Part shown: positions 27,271 through 36,774 of the stretch, piece after piece
Layout of the letters: each line of letters opens with the position of its first letter
Position numbering within the stretch: the first letter of the stretch is position 1
Assembly (NCBI GenBank): GCA_002748835.1
Contig: PDTL01000030.1
Location: 1-42,968 of the forward strand
DNA from: Deltaproteobacteria bacterium
GTDB lineage: Bacteria; Desulfobacterota; Desulfobacteria; Desulfobacterales; GCA-2748835
DNA: 42,968 bases
Reading direction: 5' to 3'
The notes under the pieces: generated by a model
What the model was told of the DNA's origin: nothing
Database searches by the model: none
Seen by the model: only the letters and a program-made list of their open reading frames with translations
Position numbers and translations under genes: made by a program

Positions 27271-27318
27271 ATACAATATGTGGTAAAAAAAATACTTGAC
27301 TCAGTCTATATCTTGTGT
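27271..27318 (+). promoter_or_regulatory. Tandem NrdR-like boxes upstream of nrdD
   Basis: ATACAATATGTGGTAA (27271-27286) and AGTCTATATCTTGTGT (27303-27318) match the 16-bp NrdR box acaCwAtATaTwGtgt at about 11 and 13 positions. They are offset by exactly 32 bp, the three-turn spacing known for NrdR sites. A TTGACT (27296-27301) lies between and may be the -35 element, with no good -10. NrdR represses ribonucleotide reductase genes when dATP is high. The remaining leader (27319-27547) shows no known riboswitch. Confidence 0.65.
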
Positions 27319-27547
27319 CACTAAGAAGTATCGATAACCAATGGACCGGCACATGACCGGAGCCCTGCCACATATGAATCGTTCATCAAGACACGAAGCT
27401 GGCAGGCGACTCAGTATCCAGGCTGGGCCAAAACGTGGATCAGGCAACGAAATGCAGCGTTTTTCGTTGTTTTATGGTCTATTCCCCTACAGGGGCGGTT
27501 ATGGTAACATTTTCCTAACTTGTAAAGACACATGCGCGAGGCTGAAT

Positions 27548-29650
27548 ATGTTTGAAACCATCAAAAAGCGGAACGGATCTGTTGTTGAATTTGACTCCTC
27601 TAAAATCACCCAGGCCATTGCGTCTGCGGGAAAAGCCAGCGGCGAATTTGATGAGCGGGATGCCAAAAAGTTGACCTTGAGAGTGCTGACCCTTGCCAGG
27701 GAACTGCGTCTGGGGTCGCTTCCAGAAGTGGAAGAAATCCAGGATATCGTTGAGCGGGTGCTGCTGGACTCTCCGTATTATAAAACAGCCAAAGGCTATA
27801 TCCTGTATCGGGAGCAGCGTTCCCAGATACGAAAAATTACCATCAAGGCCAATGTGGATCTGGTGGACAACTACCTGGACAAGCTAGACTGGAAGATCCG
27901 TGAAAACAGTAATATGAGCTATTCGCTTCAGGGCCTGAACAATTATATTTCCTCCGGAATCACGGCGGAATACTGGTTGAACCGGATTTATCCGCCGGCG
28001 ATCCGCAAAGCCCATCAGGAGGGGGATATCCACATTCACGATCTGAGCCTGTTGTCCGTCTACTGCGTCGGCTGGGACCTTCAGGATCTGCTCCGCCAGG
28101 GATTCAAAGGGGTTTCCGGAAAGGTGGAGAGTGCACCACCCAAGCATTTACATTCTGCCTTGGGCCAGCTGGTCAACTTTTTTTATACCCTGCAGGGGGA
28201 GGCCGCCGGCGCCCAGGCTATGTCGAATTTCGACACCATGCTGGCTCCGTTTATTCGATATGACAACTTGAAGTACGAAGACGTAAAACAGGCGCTCCAG
28301 GAATTTGTCTTTAATATCAATATTCCGACCCGGGTCGGCTTCCAGACCCCGTTCACCAACATCACCCTGGATCTCAATGTGCCGGCCAACCTGAAAGATA
28401 TGCCGGTGATCATCGGTGGTAAGGATCAGGATGTGACCTACGGCGACTTCCAGCCGGAAATGGATATGATCAACCGGGCGTTTGCCGAGGTCATGATGGA
28501 AGGCGATGCCAAGGGCCGCGTCTTCACCTTTCCCATTCCCACGTACAATGTGACCGCAGATTTCGACTGGGACAACGCGAATCTGGAGCCGGTCTGGCAG
28601 ATGACGGGGAAATACGGTATCCCCTATTTCTCCAACTTCATCAATTCGGACATGTCTCCGGATGATGCCCGGTCCATGTGCTGCCGCCTGCGGCTGGACA
28701 ACCGGGAACTGATGAAACGCGGCGGCGGGCTTTTCGGGGCCAATCCCCTGACCGGATCCATCGGGGTTGTGACGATCAATCTGCCCCGGATCGGGTATGT
28801 GGCAGAGACGGAGGACGCCTTTTTCAGCCGCCTGGACGAGATGATCACTGCGGCGCAGGACAGCCTGATGATCAAGCGGAAGGTACTTGAGCAGTTCACG
28901 GACAAGAACCTGTATCCCTATTCCAAGTTCTATCTTCGCCAGATCAAGGAGCGGTTTGGTGTCTACTGGAAAAATCATTTTTCCACCATCGGTATCATCG
29001 GCATGCAGGAAGCCTGTCTGAACTTTGTTGGCAAGGGCATTGCGGATCCGGAAGGGCACGCGTTCGCCATCCGGGTGATGGATCATATCCGTGAGCGCCT
29101 GGAAGCAATTCAGGAAGAAACCGGAGAAATCTTCAACCTGGAAGCCACACCGGCCGAAGGCACCTCCTACCGGCTGGCCATGCTGGACAAGCAGGCATTC
29201 GACGGTATCATCTGCGCCAACGAAGCCGGGTATCGGGCGAACAATGAAGACCCGTTTTACACCAACTCCACGCAGCTTCCGGTCAACCATACGGATGATG
29301 TGTTTGAAGCCCTGGATCTCCAGGATGATCTGCAGACCCGATATACGGGCGGAACGGTGTTGCACATCTTTCTCGGTGAGCTGATCTCGGATGTGGAGGT
29401 GACCAAACAGCTGGTGAAAAAGGTGGCATCAAACTACCGGCTTCCCTACTTTACCCTGTCTCCCTCCTTCAGTGTCTGCGCTTCCCATGGATATCTGCAG
29501 GGAGAGCAACCCACGTGTGACTGCTGTGGTCAAGAGACGGAAGTCTACTCCCGAATCGTGGGCTATCTGCGGCCGGTTAAGCAGTGGAACAACGGCAAGC
29601 AGACTGAATTCAAGATGCGTAAGACCTTCAAGGTGAAAGACGCATCCTAA
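27548..29650 (+). CDS. nrdD: Anaerobic ribonucleoside-triphosphate reductase (class III)
   Basis: Makes deoxyribonucleotides from NTPs without oxygen, using a glycyl radical. The ATG at 27548 has GAGG 8 nt upstream and gives 700 residues; an in-frame ATG 207 bp earlier would code for a non-conserved extension through the promoter. The N-terminal ATP-cone (KKRNGSVVEFDSSKITQAIASAG) is the allosteric site that senses ATP/dATP. The zinc-site segment CASHGYLQGE...CDCC precedes the glycyl-radical motif RIVGYLRPVKQWNNGKQTEF near the C-terminus, with Gly in VGYL. It has its own terminator, then nrdG. Confidence 0.96.
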   Translation: MFETIKKRNGSVVEFDSSKITQAIASAGKASGEFDERDAKKLTLRVLTLARELRLGSLPEVEEIQDIVERVLLDSPYYKTAKGYILYREQRSQIRKITIKANVDLVDNYLDKLDWKIRENSNMSYSLQGLNNYISSGITAEYWLNRIYPPAIRKAHQEGDIHIHDLSLLSVYCVGWDLQDLLRQGFKGVSGKVESAPPKHLHSALGQLVNFFYTLQGEAAGAQAMSNFDTMLAPFIRYDNLKYEDVKQALQEFVFNINIPTRVGFQTPFTNITLDLNVPANLKDMPVIIGGKDQDVTYGDFQPEMDMINRAFAEVMMEGDAKGRVFTFPIPTYNVTADFDWDNANLEPVWQMTGKYGIPYFSNFINSDMSPDDARSMCCRLRLDNRELMKRGGGLFGANPLTGSIGVVTINLPRIGYVAETEDAFFSRLDEMITAAQDSLMIKRKVLEQFTDKNLYPYSKFYLRQIKERFGVYWKNHFSTIGIIGMQEACLNFVGKGIADPEGHAFAIRVMDHIRERLEAIQEETGEIFNLEATPAEGTSYRLAMLDKQAFDGIICANEAGYRANNEDPFYTNSTQLPVNHTDDVFEALDLQDDLQTRYTGGTVLHIFLGELISDVEVTKQLVKKVASNYRLPYFTLSPSFSVCASHGYLQGEQPTCDCCGQETEVYSRIVGYLRPVKQWNNGKQTEFKMRKTFKVKDAS

Positions 29651-29675
29651 TTCTGGAATACGCCTTTTCTCTCAG

Positions 29676-29717
29676 GGCGACCGGCTGCAGTGATTTGTGT
29701 CCGGTCGCCTTTTTTTT
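29676..29717 (+). terminator. Rho-independent terminator after nrdD
   Basis: GGCGACCGG (29676-29684) pairs with CCGGTCGCC (29701-29709), followed directly by eight T's. It separates nrdD from nrdG, so nrdG depends on read-through or on its own promoter. Confidence 0.9.
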
Positions 29718-29723
29718 GTAATC

Positions 29724-29774
29724 AGCCATCAGCGTTTCGCTGTGGGCGTTGATGGCATCTGGATGCTGATGGCT
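29724..29774 (+). repeat. Inverted repeat in the nrdG leader
   Basis: AGCCATCAGC (29724-29733) and GCTGATGGCT (29765-29774) are a perfect 10-bp inverted repeat with a 31-nt loop. The loop contains another copy of the TGATGGC core, so alternative pairings are possible. It ends 18 bp before the nrdG start and could act on its expression. Confidence 0.5.
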
Positions 29775-29791
29775 AACCCATGCGAGGGACT

Positions 29792-30490
29792 ATGCAGTTC
29801 GGCGGAATGCTGAAAAATTCTTTTATCGATTATCCGGGGAAAATTTGCAGTGTGGTGTTCACGGTGGGGTGCAATTTTCGATGCCCCTATTGCCATAATC
29901 CGAATCTGGTTCATGGAAACGGGGATGTAAGCCTTCTGGGGGAAGGTGTGCTTGCCTTTTTGAAAAAGCGTCGGGGGCTGATTGATGGGCTGGCGATCAC
30001 CGGGGGAGAGCCGACCTTGCATGGGGCCCTGCTGCCGTTTCTTGAAAAAATGAAAGTTGAGGGCTTTCCCGTAAAGCTGGATACCAACGGAAGCCGGCCG
30101 GAGGTGCTCGCCGATATCCTGGACAGGGGGCTGGTCGATTATGTGGCCATGGATCTTAAAACCCTTCCGGAAGCCTATCCGCAGGGGTTAGGGGCGCCGT
30201 CGGATATCGCATCCCGGCTGAAAAGGTCTATCGCGTTGATTAAAAACAGTGGGGTGAGGCACGAATTCCGGACCACCTGCGTCCGCCCCTTTGTTTCTGT
30301 TGAACTGATGCCGGAGCTGGGCACCTTGATTGCCGGTGCGGATCGCTGGTGCCTGCAGTCGTGCCGACTGGACGATGTGCTGAATCCAGATTACTTTACA
30401 GATCCCGATGCTGCGCAGTTTACCCCTGAAGAAATGGACATGCTCAAAGCCGCTGCCACCCCCTATGTCGCTGACTGCCGGGTGCGGTAA
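29792..30490 (+). CDS. nrdG: Anaerobic ribonucleoside-triphosphate reductase activating protein (radical SAM)
   Basis: Radical-SAM activase that generates the glycyl radical on NrdD. The iron-sulfur motif CNFRCPYC (CX3CX2C, C27-C31-C34) and the SAM glycine motif AITGGEPTLHG are intact. The 232-residue form (ATG at 29792, GAGGG just upstream) belongs to the larger NrdG type (TIGR02495-like) found in anaerobes and archaea. The alternative ATG at 29780 adds four residues. It follows nrdD but is cut off from it by a strong terminator. Confidence 0.93.
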   Translation: MQFGGMLKNSFIDYPGKICSVVFTVGCNFRCPYCHNPNLVHGNGDVSLLGEGVLAFLKKRRGLIDGLAITGGEPTLHGALLPFLEKMKVEGFPVKLDTNGSRPEVLADILDRGLVDYVAMDLKTLPEAYPQGLGAPSDIASRLKRSIALIKNSGVRHEFRTTCVRPFVSVELMPELGTLIAGADRWCLQSCRLDDVLNPDYFTDPDAAQFTPEEMDMLKAAATPYVADCRVR

Positions 30491-30518
30491 GCCTAACTTG
30501 TGAAAAGGGAGACGGAAC

Positions 30519-30917
30519 ATGCGGCTGCATATCGTCACCACCTGTCAAACGGAATTTATCGATATCACATCCAAAATTGCAGCGGTGGTTCGTGCTGCGG
30601 GCATGACAGACGGCATGGTGTTCATTTCATCAGTGCATACAACCGGCGCGATCACCATCAATGAGAATGCTGATCCGGATGTCACCCGAGACCTGGCGGC
30701 GATTCTCGACCGGATGGTCCCATGGGAAAATGGGTATCATCACCGAGAGGGAAATGCGGCGGCACACATGAAAACCTCACTCATGGGCGCATCGGAGTGG
30801 GTGGCAGTCGAGAACGGGAAACTGGTGCTGGGCACCTGGCAGGGGATCTATTTTTGCGAGTTCGACGGCCCGAGACAGCGGCAGGTGGTTGTAAAGCTGA
30901 TAGATGACAGCCGTTGA
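30519..30917 (+). CDS. yjbQ: YjbQ family protein (UPF0047)
   Basis: 132-residue member of the YjbQ/UPF0047 family, small trimeric proteins of uncertain role (weak thiamine-phosphate synthase activity has been reported). The conserved segments are HTTGAITINENADPDVTRDL, YHHREGNAAAHMKTSLMG and LGTWQGIYFCEFDGPRQRQVVVKL, whose histidines are thought to bind a metal. A purine-rich GGGAGACGG precedes the ATG. It lies 28 bp after nrdG and converges with ssb. Confidence 0.93.
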   Translation: MRLHIVTTCQTEFIDITSKIAAVVRAAGMTDGMVFISSVHTTGAITINENADPDVTRDLAAILDRMVPWENGYHHREGNAAAHMKTSLMGASEWVAVENGKLVLGTWQGIYFCEFDGPRQRQVVVKLIDDSR

Positions 30918-30965
30918 CAGTCTTTTGTCTGCCATTCTCCCGCTGTTGGGACGGATTCGGGTGTA

Positions 30966-30998
30966 GCCGCATGGCGGTTCCCGGTACTGCCATGCGGC
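30966..30998. terminator. Hairpin between convergent yjbQ and ssb
   Basis: GCCGCATGGC (30966-30975) and GCCATGCGGC (30989-30998) form a perfect 10-bp stem with a 13-nt loop. Neither side has a T-run, so it is not a classical intrinsic terminator, but its position between convergent genes fits a role in transcript ends. Confidence 0.5.
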
Positions 30999-31006
30999 AC
31001 ATGCAG

Positions 31007-31573
31007 CTAAAAGGGGATATCATCTTCCGGCGGACCCATGGGCGGGCCGTCCGGGTAGTTACCGCCAAAGCTGTTGTCAGCCGGCTGCTGCGGAGCTGCC
31101 GGCTGCGCGGGCGGTGGTGGCGGCGTGTAACCGCCACCTTGCTGTTGATATCCGCCCTGCTGGCCGCCATAGCCGCCGCTCTGCTGGGGCGGTCCCTGGT
31201 TGTACCCGCCGCCCTGGCCACCGCCATACCCGCCGCCGTCTCCGCGTCCGCCGAGAAATTTTACAGTGTTTGCAATAATATCCGTACTGTATCGGGTGAT
31301 ACCGTCTTTTTCATACGAGGAGGTCTGCAGACGGCCTTCGACATAGACGGACCGGCCTTTTGAGAGATAATTGCCGCAGTTTTCCGCAGTTCTGTTGAAG
31401 GTCACCACCCGGTGCCATTCGGTCTGTTCCTTGCGTTCTCCGGTCTGGCGATCGGTCCAGCGCTCGCTTGTGGCGATGTTGAATCGGCAGACCGCGGTTC
31501 CGCCCTGTGTATAGCTGATCTCGGGGTCGCGTCCGAGATTCCCGATGAGCATGACTTTGTTCAGACTGGACAT
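31007..31573 (-). CDS. ssb: Single-stranded DNA-binding protein
   Basis: Binds and protects single-stranded DNA in replication, recombination and repair. The OB-fold domain covers residues 1-110 ([60 protein letters not shown]). A long disordered Gly/Gln/Pro-rich linker (about 112-175) leads to the acidic tip DDIPF that recruits partner proteins. 188 residues is typical. A GGGAGG site lies 7 nt before the ATG. Confidence 0.97.
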   Translation of the reverse strand: MSSLNKVMLIGNLGRDPEISYTQGGTAVCRFNIATSERWTDRQTGERKEQTEWHRVVTFNRTAENCGNYLSKGRSVYVEGRLQTSSYEKDGITRYSTDIIANTVKFLGGRGDGGGYGGGQGGGYNQGPPQQSGGYGGQQGGYQQQGGGYTPPPPPAQPAAPQQPADNSFGGNYPDGPPMGPPEDDIPF

Positions 31574-31935
31574 AGGCTACCTCCCAAAGGGTTTCAGGTA
31601 TGTTCTGTATGCGACACGGATGTGTTTCGCTGGCTGATTTGGAAAACAAGTCAGCTGCAGAACGTGTATTTAGCGCGGATACCGGCCCGGAGGCAACCGC
31701 GAACAGCCGGGGCAGCAGCCTCGGCAGGGTATTGTTGGAATCGTATCGGGCTTTGGGATTAGATACTTAAATTACGGCAGGTTGTCAATCAGATTGGTGC
31801 GCCATTGAGTCGGATTCACTTGTATTCGCGTAAAGAAGCGGGTATGGTTCCGGACAACGACTCGGAAAATGGAGCTGGAGCGGTTTTTATGGGGGGCACT
31901 AGTTACGGTTGTCTAGTACGGAGTAGGAAGATTCA
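31574..31935. other. 362-bp intergenic region between divergent ssb and the Na/phosphate symporter gene
   Basis: Apart from the putative ssb promoter at 31760-31788, nothing recognisable is seen: no ORF with a ribosome site, no strong hairpin and no Pho-box-like repeat. Confidence 0.6.
31760..31788 (-). promoter_or_regulatory. Sigma-70 type promoter of ssb
   Basis: On the minus strand a perfect TTGACA (31788-31783) and TATCTA (31765-31760) are 17 bp apart. The start near 31753 leaves a leader of about 180 nt before ssb. Confidence 0.6.
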
Positions 31936-33744
31936 ATGCGCGTTTTTTCTAGGATTACAGAGAAAAAAAATGTGAAGCGGATGTCTTGGCTGCTTCCGGT
32001 TGCACTGGGCGTGCCGCTCTGGCATCTCCCGGTACTGGCCGCTGATAGTACCGGCAGCGGCGATATCTCGTGGGTGATGATCGCCATTGGTTTGTTGGGT
32101 GGGCTTGCTTTTTTTCTTTTTGGCATGGAGATGATGAGCGAGGGATTGAAAGCGTCTGCCGGCAGCCGGATGCGTTCCATTCTGGGCACATTGACCCGGA
32201 ACCCGTATATGGGATACCTGGTGGGAGCCTTTATCACCATGGTGATTCAGTCGAGCAGTGCCACCACCGTCATGCTGGTCAGTTTTGTTCAGTCGGAACT
32301 CATGGCGTTTTCCCAGACCCTGGGCGTTATTCTGGGGGCTGGCCTGGGAACCACGATCACGGCGCAGCTGATTGCCTTCAAGCTCAGCGACTATGCCTTG
32401 GTCATGGTGGCAGCAGGGGTGCTTTTCCGCATGGTGGGAAAAAAGGACGGCATGAAAAACCTGGGTGATGTGATTTTTGGCTTTGGGGTGCTGTTTTACG
32501 GGATGAAGTTGATGAGTGGGGCCATGGCGCCCCTGCGGACCCATGACGCGTTTATCGGCTGGATGCAGGGGCTGGAAAATCCGGCACTGGGGCTTCTGGC
32601 GGGCACGGCGATGACGGCCCTGATTCAGTCGAGCAGTGCGTTTACCGGGATTGTCATCGTCATGGGCCAGCAGGGTCTGGTGTCATTGGACGGAAGTATC
32701 CCGCTGATTCTCGGAGCCAATATCGGCACTTGCGTTACAGCAGGGTTTGCCAGTATCGGCGCCTCCCGGGACGCTAAACGCGTAGCGCTTGCCCATTTTA
32801 TCTTCCGTGTGTTCGGGGTGTTGGTTTTTATTCTCTGGATCCCCGCTTTTGCCGAATGCATCCGATGGATTGCCGGTTTCTTCGGCTCCGGCATCGGTCG
32901 TCAGATCGCCAATGCTCATACCATCTTCAATGTAGGGCTGGGCGTGGTCTTTCTGCCGTTTACACCGGTGTTTGGCGCGTTCATCATGAAATTGCTGCCG
33001 GAACGCAGTCTTCCGGAAGATTCCTATGAGCCGAATATATCTTTTCTGGATGAAAATTCAATTATTTATCCATCTCTGGCACTGGATCTGGTACGGTCGG
33101 AAGTGGCGCGCATGGCCGGCAAACTGGAAAAGATGCTCCGGGCCATTGCCATCCCCTTTTCCATTGATGAGGAACGGATGGATCGTGAATATACGGAACT
33201 GACCCTGATTGAAGCGGTGGATCTGCGCGAGCGGGAGATTGATTTTCTGGAATATAAAATCAGCGATTACCTGTACCGCCTGGCACGGGAAGGGGTCTCG
33301 GAAAAAGAAGCGTGCATGGTCTACGCCATGATGTCCATCGTAAAAGATATGGAAAGCATTGGTGATATCATTGTCCGGAACATCAAACCCCTGATTCCCA
33401 AAAAACAGGCCCTTGATTCCGACTTTTCACCGGAAGGCCGGGAAGAACTGGAAATTTACCATCAGAAAGCCTGCAAGCAGATCCGGCTGCTCAAAGAAGC
33501 CTTTTTGGAACGCGACGTTGAAAAAGCCCGGTACATCATGGAAAAGGAAAAGAAATATCTGGATCTCGAATCCCAGTACCGGATCCGGCACCTGGACCGG
33601 ATGATTCATGCCCGTCAGGAATCGGTGGATACGCATGAGGTGCATATGGAGCTGATGAACTTCATGACGCAGATCATTGTCTATTGTGCCAATATCGCGA
33701 AAAACTACCTGAATGCCTGCCCCTTGAGGCGGGATTATGCCTAA
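31936..33744 (+). CDS. Na+/phosphate cotransporter, NptA/YjbB type with PhoU-like domain
   Basis: 602-residue inner-membrane protein. The N-terminal half has two copies of the Na/Pi repeat, with the signature QSSSATT near residue 107 and QSSSAFT near 231, and about eight hydrophobic helices. After about residue 400 comes a helical, highly charged PhoU-like domain (VDLREREIDFLEYKISDYLYRLAREGVSEKEACMVYAMMSIVKDMESIGD). Such proteins move inorganic phosphate with sodium, often as exporters in bacteria. A GGAGTAGGAAG precedes the ATG. No pst or pho genes are near. Confidence 0.92.
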   Translation: MRVFSRITEKKNVKRMSWLLPVALGVPLWHLPVLAADSTGSGDISWVMIAIGLLGGLAFFLFGMEMMSEGLKASAGSRMRSILGTLTRNPYMGYLVGAFITMVIQSSSATTVMLVSFVQSELMAFSQTLGVILGAGLGTTITAQLIAFKLSDYALVMVAAGVLFRMVGKKDGMKNLGDVIFGFGVLFYGMKLMSGAMAPLRTHDAFIGWMQGLENPALGLLAGTAMTALIQSSSAFTGIVIVMGQQGLVSLDGSIPLILGANIGTCVTAGFASIGASRDAKRVALAHFIFRVFGVLVFILWIPAFAECIRWIAGFFGSGIGRQIANAHTIFNVGLGVVFLPFTPVFGAFIMKLLPERSLPEDSYEPNISFLDENSIIYPSLALDLVRSEVARMAGKLEKMLRAIAIPFSIDEERMDREYTELTLIEAVDLREREIDFLEYKISDYLYRLAREGVSEKEACMVYAMMSIVKDMESIGDIIVRNIKPLIPKKQALDSDFSPEGREELEIYHQKACKQIRLLKEAFLERDVEKARYIMEKEKKYLDLESQYRIRHLDRMIHARQESVDTHEVHMELMNFMTQIIVYCANIAKNYLNACPLRRDYA

Positions 33745-33849
33745 CTCCCGGTGGTGATTTGTTTTTTTATAGGGGAGTATATATAACTTACGAAATTACT
33801 TTTTTTCGTTGGCTCACCTCGGTGAAAAAAACAGGCCGGCTCATGGCCG

Positions 33850-36501
33850 TTATATCAGCGCTTTTTCAACAATCTCCTGCACGTCCGCAGACAGTGCCGG
33901 TGAACCGGCAATTCGCTCGAGCTGCGATTTCATCAGCGCCTGGCGCGCGGCATCAAATTTTTTCCAGCGATTGAACAGGCTCACCATGCGGGCTGCCATC
34001 TGCGGATTCAGACGGTTCAACGCCAGGACACGGTCGCCGAGAAAGGCGTATCCCCGTCCGTCCAGCTGGTGAAAGTTCCAGGGGTTTCCCGCGCAGAAAG
34101 CACCGATAAGAGACCGCACCTTGTTCGGGTTTTTGATGGAAAAACTTGGGTGATCCATCAGGCCGATAACCCGGTCAAGGGTGCCGGCAACGGGCGCTGT
34201 TGCCTGAAGGGTAAACCATTTGTCCATGACCAGGGCATCTGCCTGCCATTTGTCTTCAAACGCTGTCAGGGCCATCTCTTTCAGCGGGCTTTCTGTCGCT
34301 GTCAGGGCCGTGAGGGCGGCCAGGGCGTCGGTCATGTTATCCGCGGTTTCAAACTGCCGAAAGGCGCTCTGGTAAGCAGCGTCCGTACCGGTCCGGGTCA
34401 GGTAGAAAAGTGCCTGGTTTTTCAGGCTGCGCCGGCCCATTGCCACTGTGGTCAGCTCATAGGGCCCGGTGTCTGCCAGCCTCTGATATTGGTCGCGCCA
34501 TAACGGCAACAGTGCCTGTGCCAGTTCTGTCATGAGGGTGTTTCGTACGCGGTGAATCGCATCCGGATCAATGGGTATCCCGGCATCGGCCATGGCATTG
34601 CCCAGTTCGGTTTCAGACGGAAGGCTGAGAAGCTGGGCGATCAGGGCCGGATCTGCGGTGGTGTCAGACAGGATGGAGGCATAGGTGTCTACCAGAAGCG
34701 TCGGCACGGCAACCGGGTTTCCGGATGCGGCGGTTTCAATCAGCGGGCGCACGAGCCGATGGGTGAGCTGTTGGCCGGCTTCCCATCGGGCAAAGGGGTC
34801 TGTGTCGTTTGCCAGAAGAAAGGCAAGTTCCGTTTCCGTAACGTCGATCCGGACCCGGACCGGAGCGGAAAAACCCCGAAATAATGAGGGCGTGGGCCGC
34901 GAGGTCAGGTTGTTGAACGTGACGTGCTCTTTTTCTTTTTTCAGGTGAATCAGCCGGGTGCCAGGCTGTGTTTCATCTCCTATCGGTATTTCCAGGCCGT
35001 CTTCGCCAATCAGTCCCACGGCGACGGGGATATGAAACGGTTGTTTTTTCGTCTGGCCGGGGGTGTCAGGGCAGGACTGGGTAAAGGAAAGGGTGTAGGT
35101 ACCCGCAGCACGGTCCCAGGCTGTGTCGATCTGAACTTCCGGTGTTCCGGACTGGATATACCAGTTCCAGAACAGGGAGAGATCTTCACCCGAGGCGTCT
35201 GCCAGGGTTCGCAAAAAGTCCTCGCAGGTGACCGCCTGACCGTCAAAACGTTCAAAGTAGAGATCCATGCCTTTTCGAAAACGATCACTTCCGACGATCC
35301 GGTGGATCATCCGGATTACTTCGGCCCCCTTGTCATACACGGTAGCGGTGTAGAAGTTGTTCATCTCCTTATAGGCGTCCGGTCGGATGGGGTGGGCCAT
35401 GGGTCCGGCATCTTCGGGAAACTGAGCGGCACGCAGTTTCCGGACATCACTGATGCGTTTGACGGCCCGGGACTGCATATCCGCAGAGAATTCCTGATCC
35501 CGGAACACGGTGAGGCCTTCTTTCAGGCTGAGCTGAAACCAGTTTTTCAGGGTGACCCGGTTGCCGGTCCAGTTGTGGAAGTACTCATGGGCAATGACGG
35601 TCTCGATGCCGGTGAAATCGCTGTCTGTGGCCGTATCCGGCCGAGCCAGCACATATTTGGTGTTGAAGATGTTGAGCCCTTTGTTTTCCATGGCTCCCAT
35701 ATTGAAATCCCCGACGGCGACAATGAGGTAGAGATCCAGATCATATTCAAGACCATAGACATCCTCATCCCACTTCATCGCTTTTTTGAGGGAGGCCATG
35801 GCATGGTCGCACTGATCGGCATTGGCATGTTCGGTGTAGATCCGGAGGATGATCTCCCGGCCGCTGGCGGTGGTAAAGGTATCTTCGATGCAGGCCAGGT
35901 CGCCTGCCACCAGGGCAAACAGATACGACGGCTTGGGAAACGGATCTTTCCACAGGGCAAAGTGACGGCCGTTATCCAGGTCGCCGGTCTCGATGAGGTT
36001 GCCGTTGGACAGAAGCACGGGGTATTTTTCCCTGTCAGCAATCACCCGACAGGTGAAGGTTGCCATCACATCCGGGCGGTCCGGATAAAACGTGATTTTG
36101 CGGAAACCCTGGGCTTCGCACTGGGTGCAGAACAGAGAACCGGAGGCGTACAGTCCTTCCAGGGAGGTGTTCTCGGCCGGATGGATGCGCACCGTGGTTT
36201 CAAGGGTGAAGGGTTCCGATGGTTCCGGCAGCACCGCTGGAGAGATCGTGAGCCCTGCTTCGGTCTGGTGATACGCTGCCTCCGGTATAGGATCTCCATT
36301 GATGGAAATGGAAAGCAGTGTCAACGCGCGGCCGTCCAGGATCAGGGGCGTATCAATGGCAACCGTTTCCTGTCGCAGCAGGGTTAGGCAGGACCGGATC
36401 AGGGCATGATCTTCAGCCAGTTCAGCCGTGATGTCGGCCTGCAAGACCCGAAAGGCCGGCGGCTGGTAGTCTTTCAGGTATGTTACAGGGGTTTCGGCCA
36501 T
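33850..36501 (-). CDS. pepN: Aminopeptidase N (M1 family)
   Basis: Cytoplasmic zinc aminopeptidase of 883 residues, close to E. coli PepN in length and domain order. The exopeptidase motif GAMENKG (near 268) and the zinc motif HEYFHNWTGNRVT (near 304, HEXXH with the downstream glutamate in LKEGLTVFRDQEFS) are intact. The C-terminal part is helical, as in this PepN subfamily (ending QEIVEKALI). A GGAGG site lies before the ATG (reads CAAGGAGGCG upstream). It stands alone, converging with the Na/Pi symporter gene. Confidence 0.96.
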   Translation of the reverse strand: MAETPVTYLKDYQPPAFRVLQADITAELAEDHALIRSCLTLLRQETVAIDTPLILDGRALTLLSISINGDPIPEAAYHQTEAGLTISPAVLPEPSEPFTLETTVRIHPAENTSLEGLYASGSLFCTQCEAQGFRKITFYPDRPDVMATFTCRVIADREKYPVLLSNGNLIETGDLDNGRHFALWKDPFPKPSYLFALVAGDLACIEDTFTTASGREIILRIYTEHANADQCDHAMASLKKAMKWDEDVYGLEYDLDLYLIVAVGDFNMGAMENKGLNIFNTKYVLARPDTATDSDFTGIETVIAHEYFHNWTGNRVTLKNWFQLSLKEGLTVFRDQEFSADMQSRAVKRISDVRKLRAAQFPEDAGPMAHPIRPDAYKEMNNFYTATVYDKGAEVIRMIHRIVGSDRFRKGMDLYFERFDGQAVTCEDFLRTLADASGEDLSLFWNWYIQSGTPEVQIDTAWDRAAGTYTLSFTQSCPDTPGQTKKQPFHIPVAVGLIGEDGLEIPIGDETQPGTRLIHLKKEKEHVTFNNLTSRPTPSLFRGFSAPVRVRIDVTETELAFLLANDTDPFARWEAGQQLTHRLVRPLIETAASGNPVAVPTLLVDTYASILSDTTADPALIAQLLSLPSETELGNAMADAGIPIDPDAIHRVRNTLMTELAQALLPLWRDQYQRLADTGPYELTTVAMGRRSLKNQALFYLTRTGTDAAYQSAFRQFETADNMTDALAALTALTATESPLKEMALTAFEDKWQADALVMDKWFTLQATAPVAGTLDRVIGLMDHPSFSIKNPNKVRSLIGAFCAGNPWNFHQLDGRGYAFLGDRVLALNRLNPQMAARMVSLFNRWKKFDAARQALMKSQLERIAGSPALSADVQEIVEKALI

Positions 36502-36707
36502 GATAAACGCCTCCTTGACAGATAGAAATGAAAACAGCCGGCAACGTGCCTGGATTACGGAAGTGCTGAAACGCAGCTGGTATTCACAATAGGGCCAAAC
36601 CGCTTTGTTGTAAACGCTTCATCCACGGGGGTGGGGCGCATTGGCATCGGTATCGACTGAAGAAAGCGATTCCAATAGGGATTGCGGCAGAGAGGCGCAA
36701 CAACGCA

Positions 36708-36742
36708 TCAGGGGAAGCCGTACAAATACAGTCTTCCCCTGA
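36708..36742. terminator. Hairpin downstream of the crotonase-family gene
   Basis: TCAGGGGAAG (36708-36717) and CTTCCCCTGA (36733-36742) form a perfect 10-bp stem. It lies 33 bp after the stop of the minus-strand gene at 36775. No T-run follows on either strand. Confidence 0.45.
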
Positions 36743-36774
36743 CGCAAAGCGTAATATCATGATGGGGTGTTCAT

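Noticed and set aside
27341..27547. Upstream in-frame start for nrdD (69 extra residues)
   Set aside because: The extension is not NrdD-like, lies within the promoter/leader, and has no ribosome site; the ATG at 27548 does.
27319..27547. Possible cobalamin or other riboswitch before nrdD
   Set aside because: No B12-box or other recognisable riboswitch core was found; class III reductase does not need B12.
28148..29365. 405-codon minus-strand frame inside nrdD
   Set aside because: Shadow of a highly conserved coding region with no start signals or motifs.
34924..36387. Long plus-strand open frame (487 codons) opposite pepN
   Set aside because: The minus-strand frame is an intact M1 aminopeptidase. 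The opposite frame has no family resemblance and no ribosome site.
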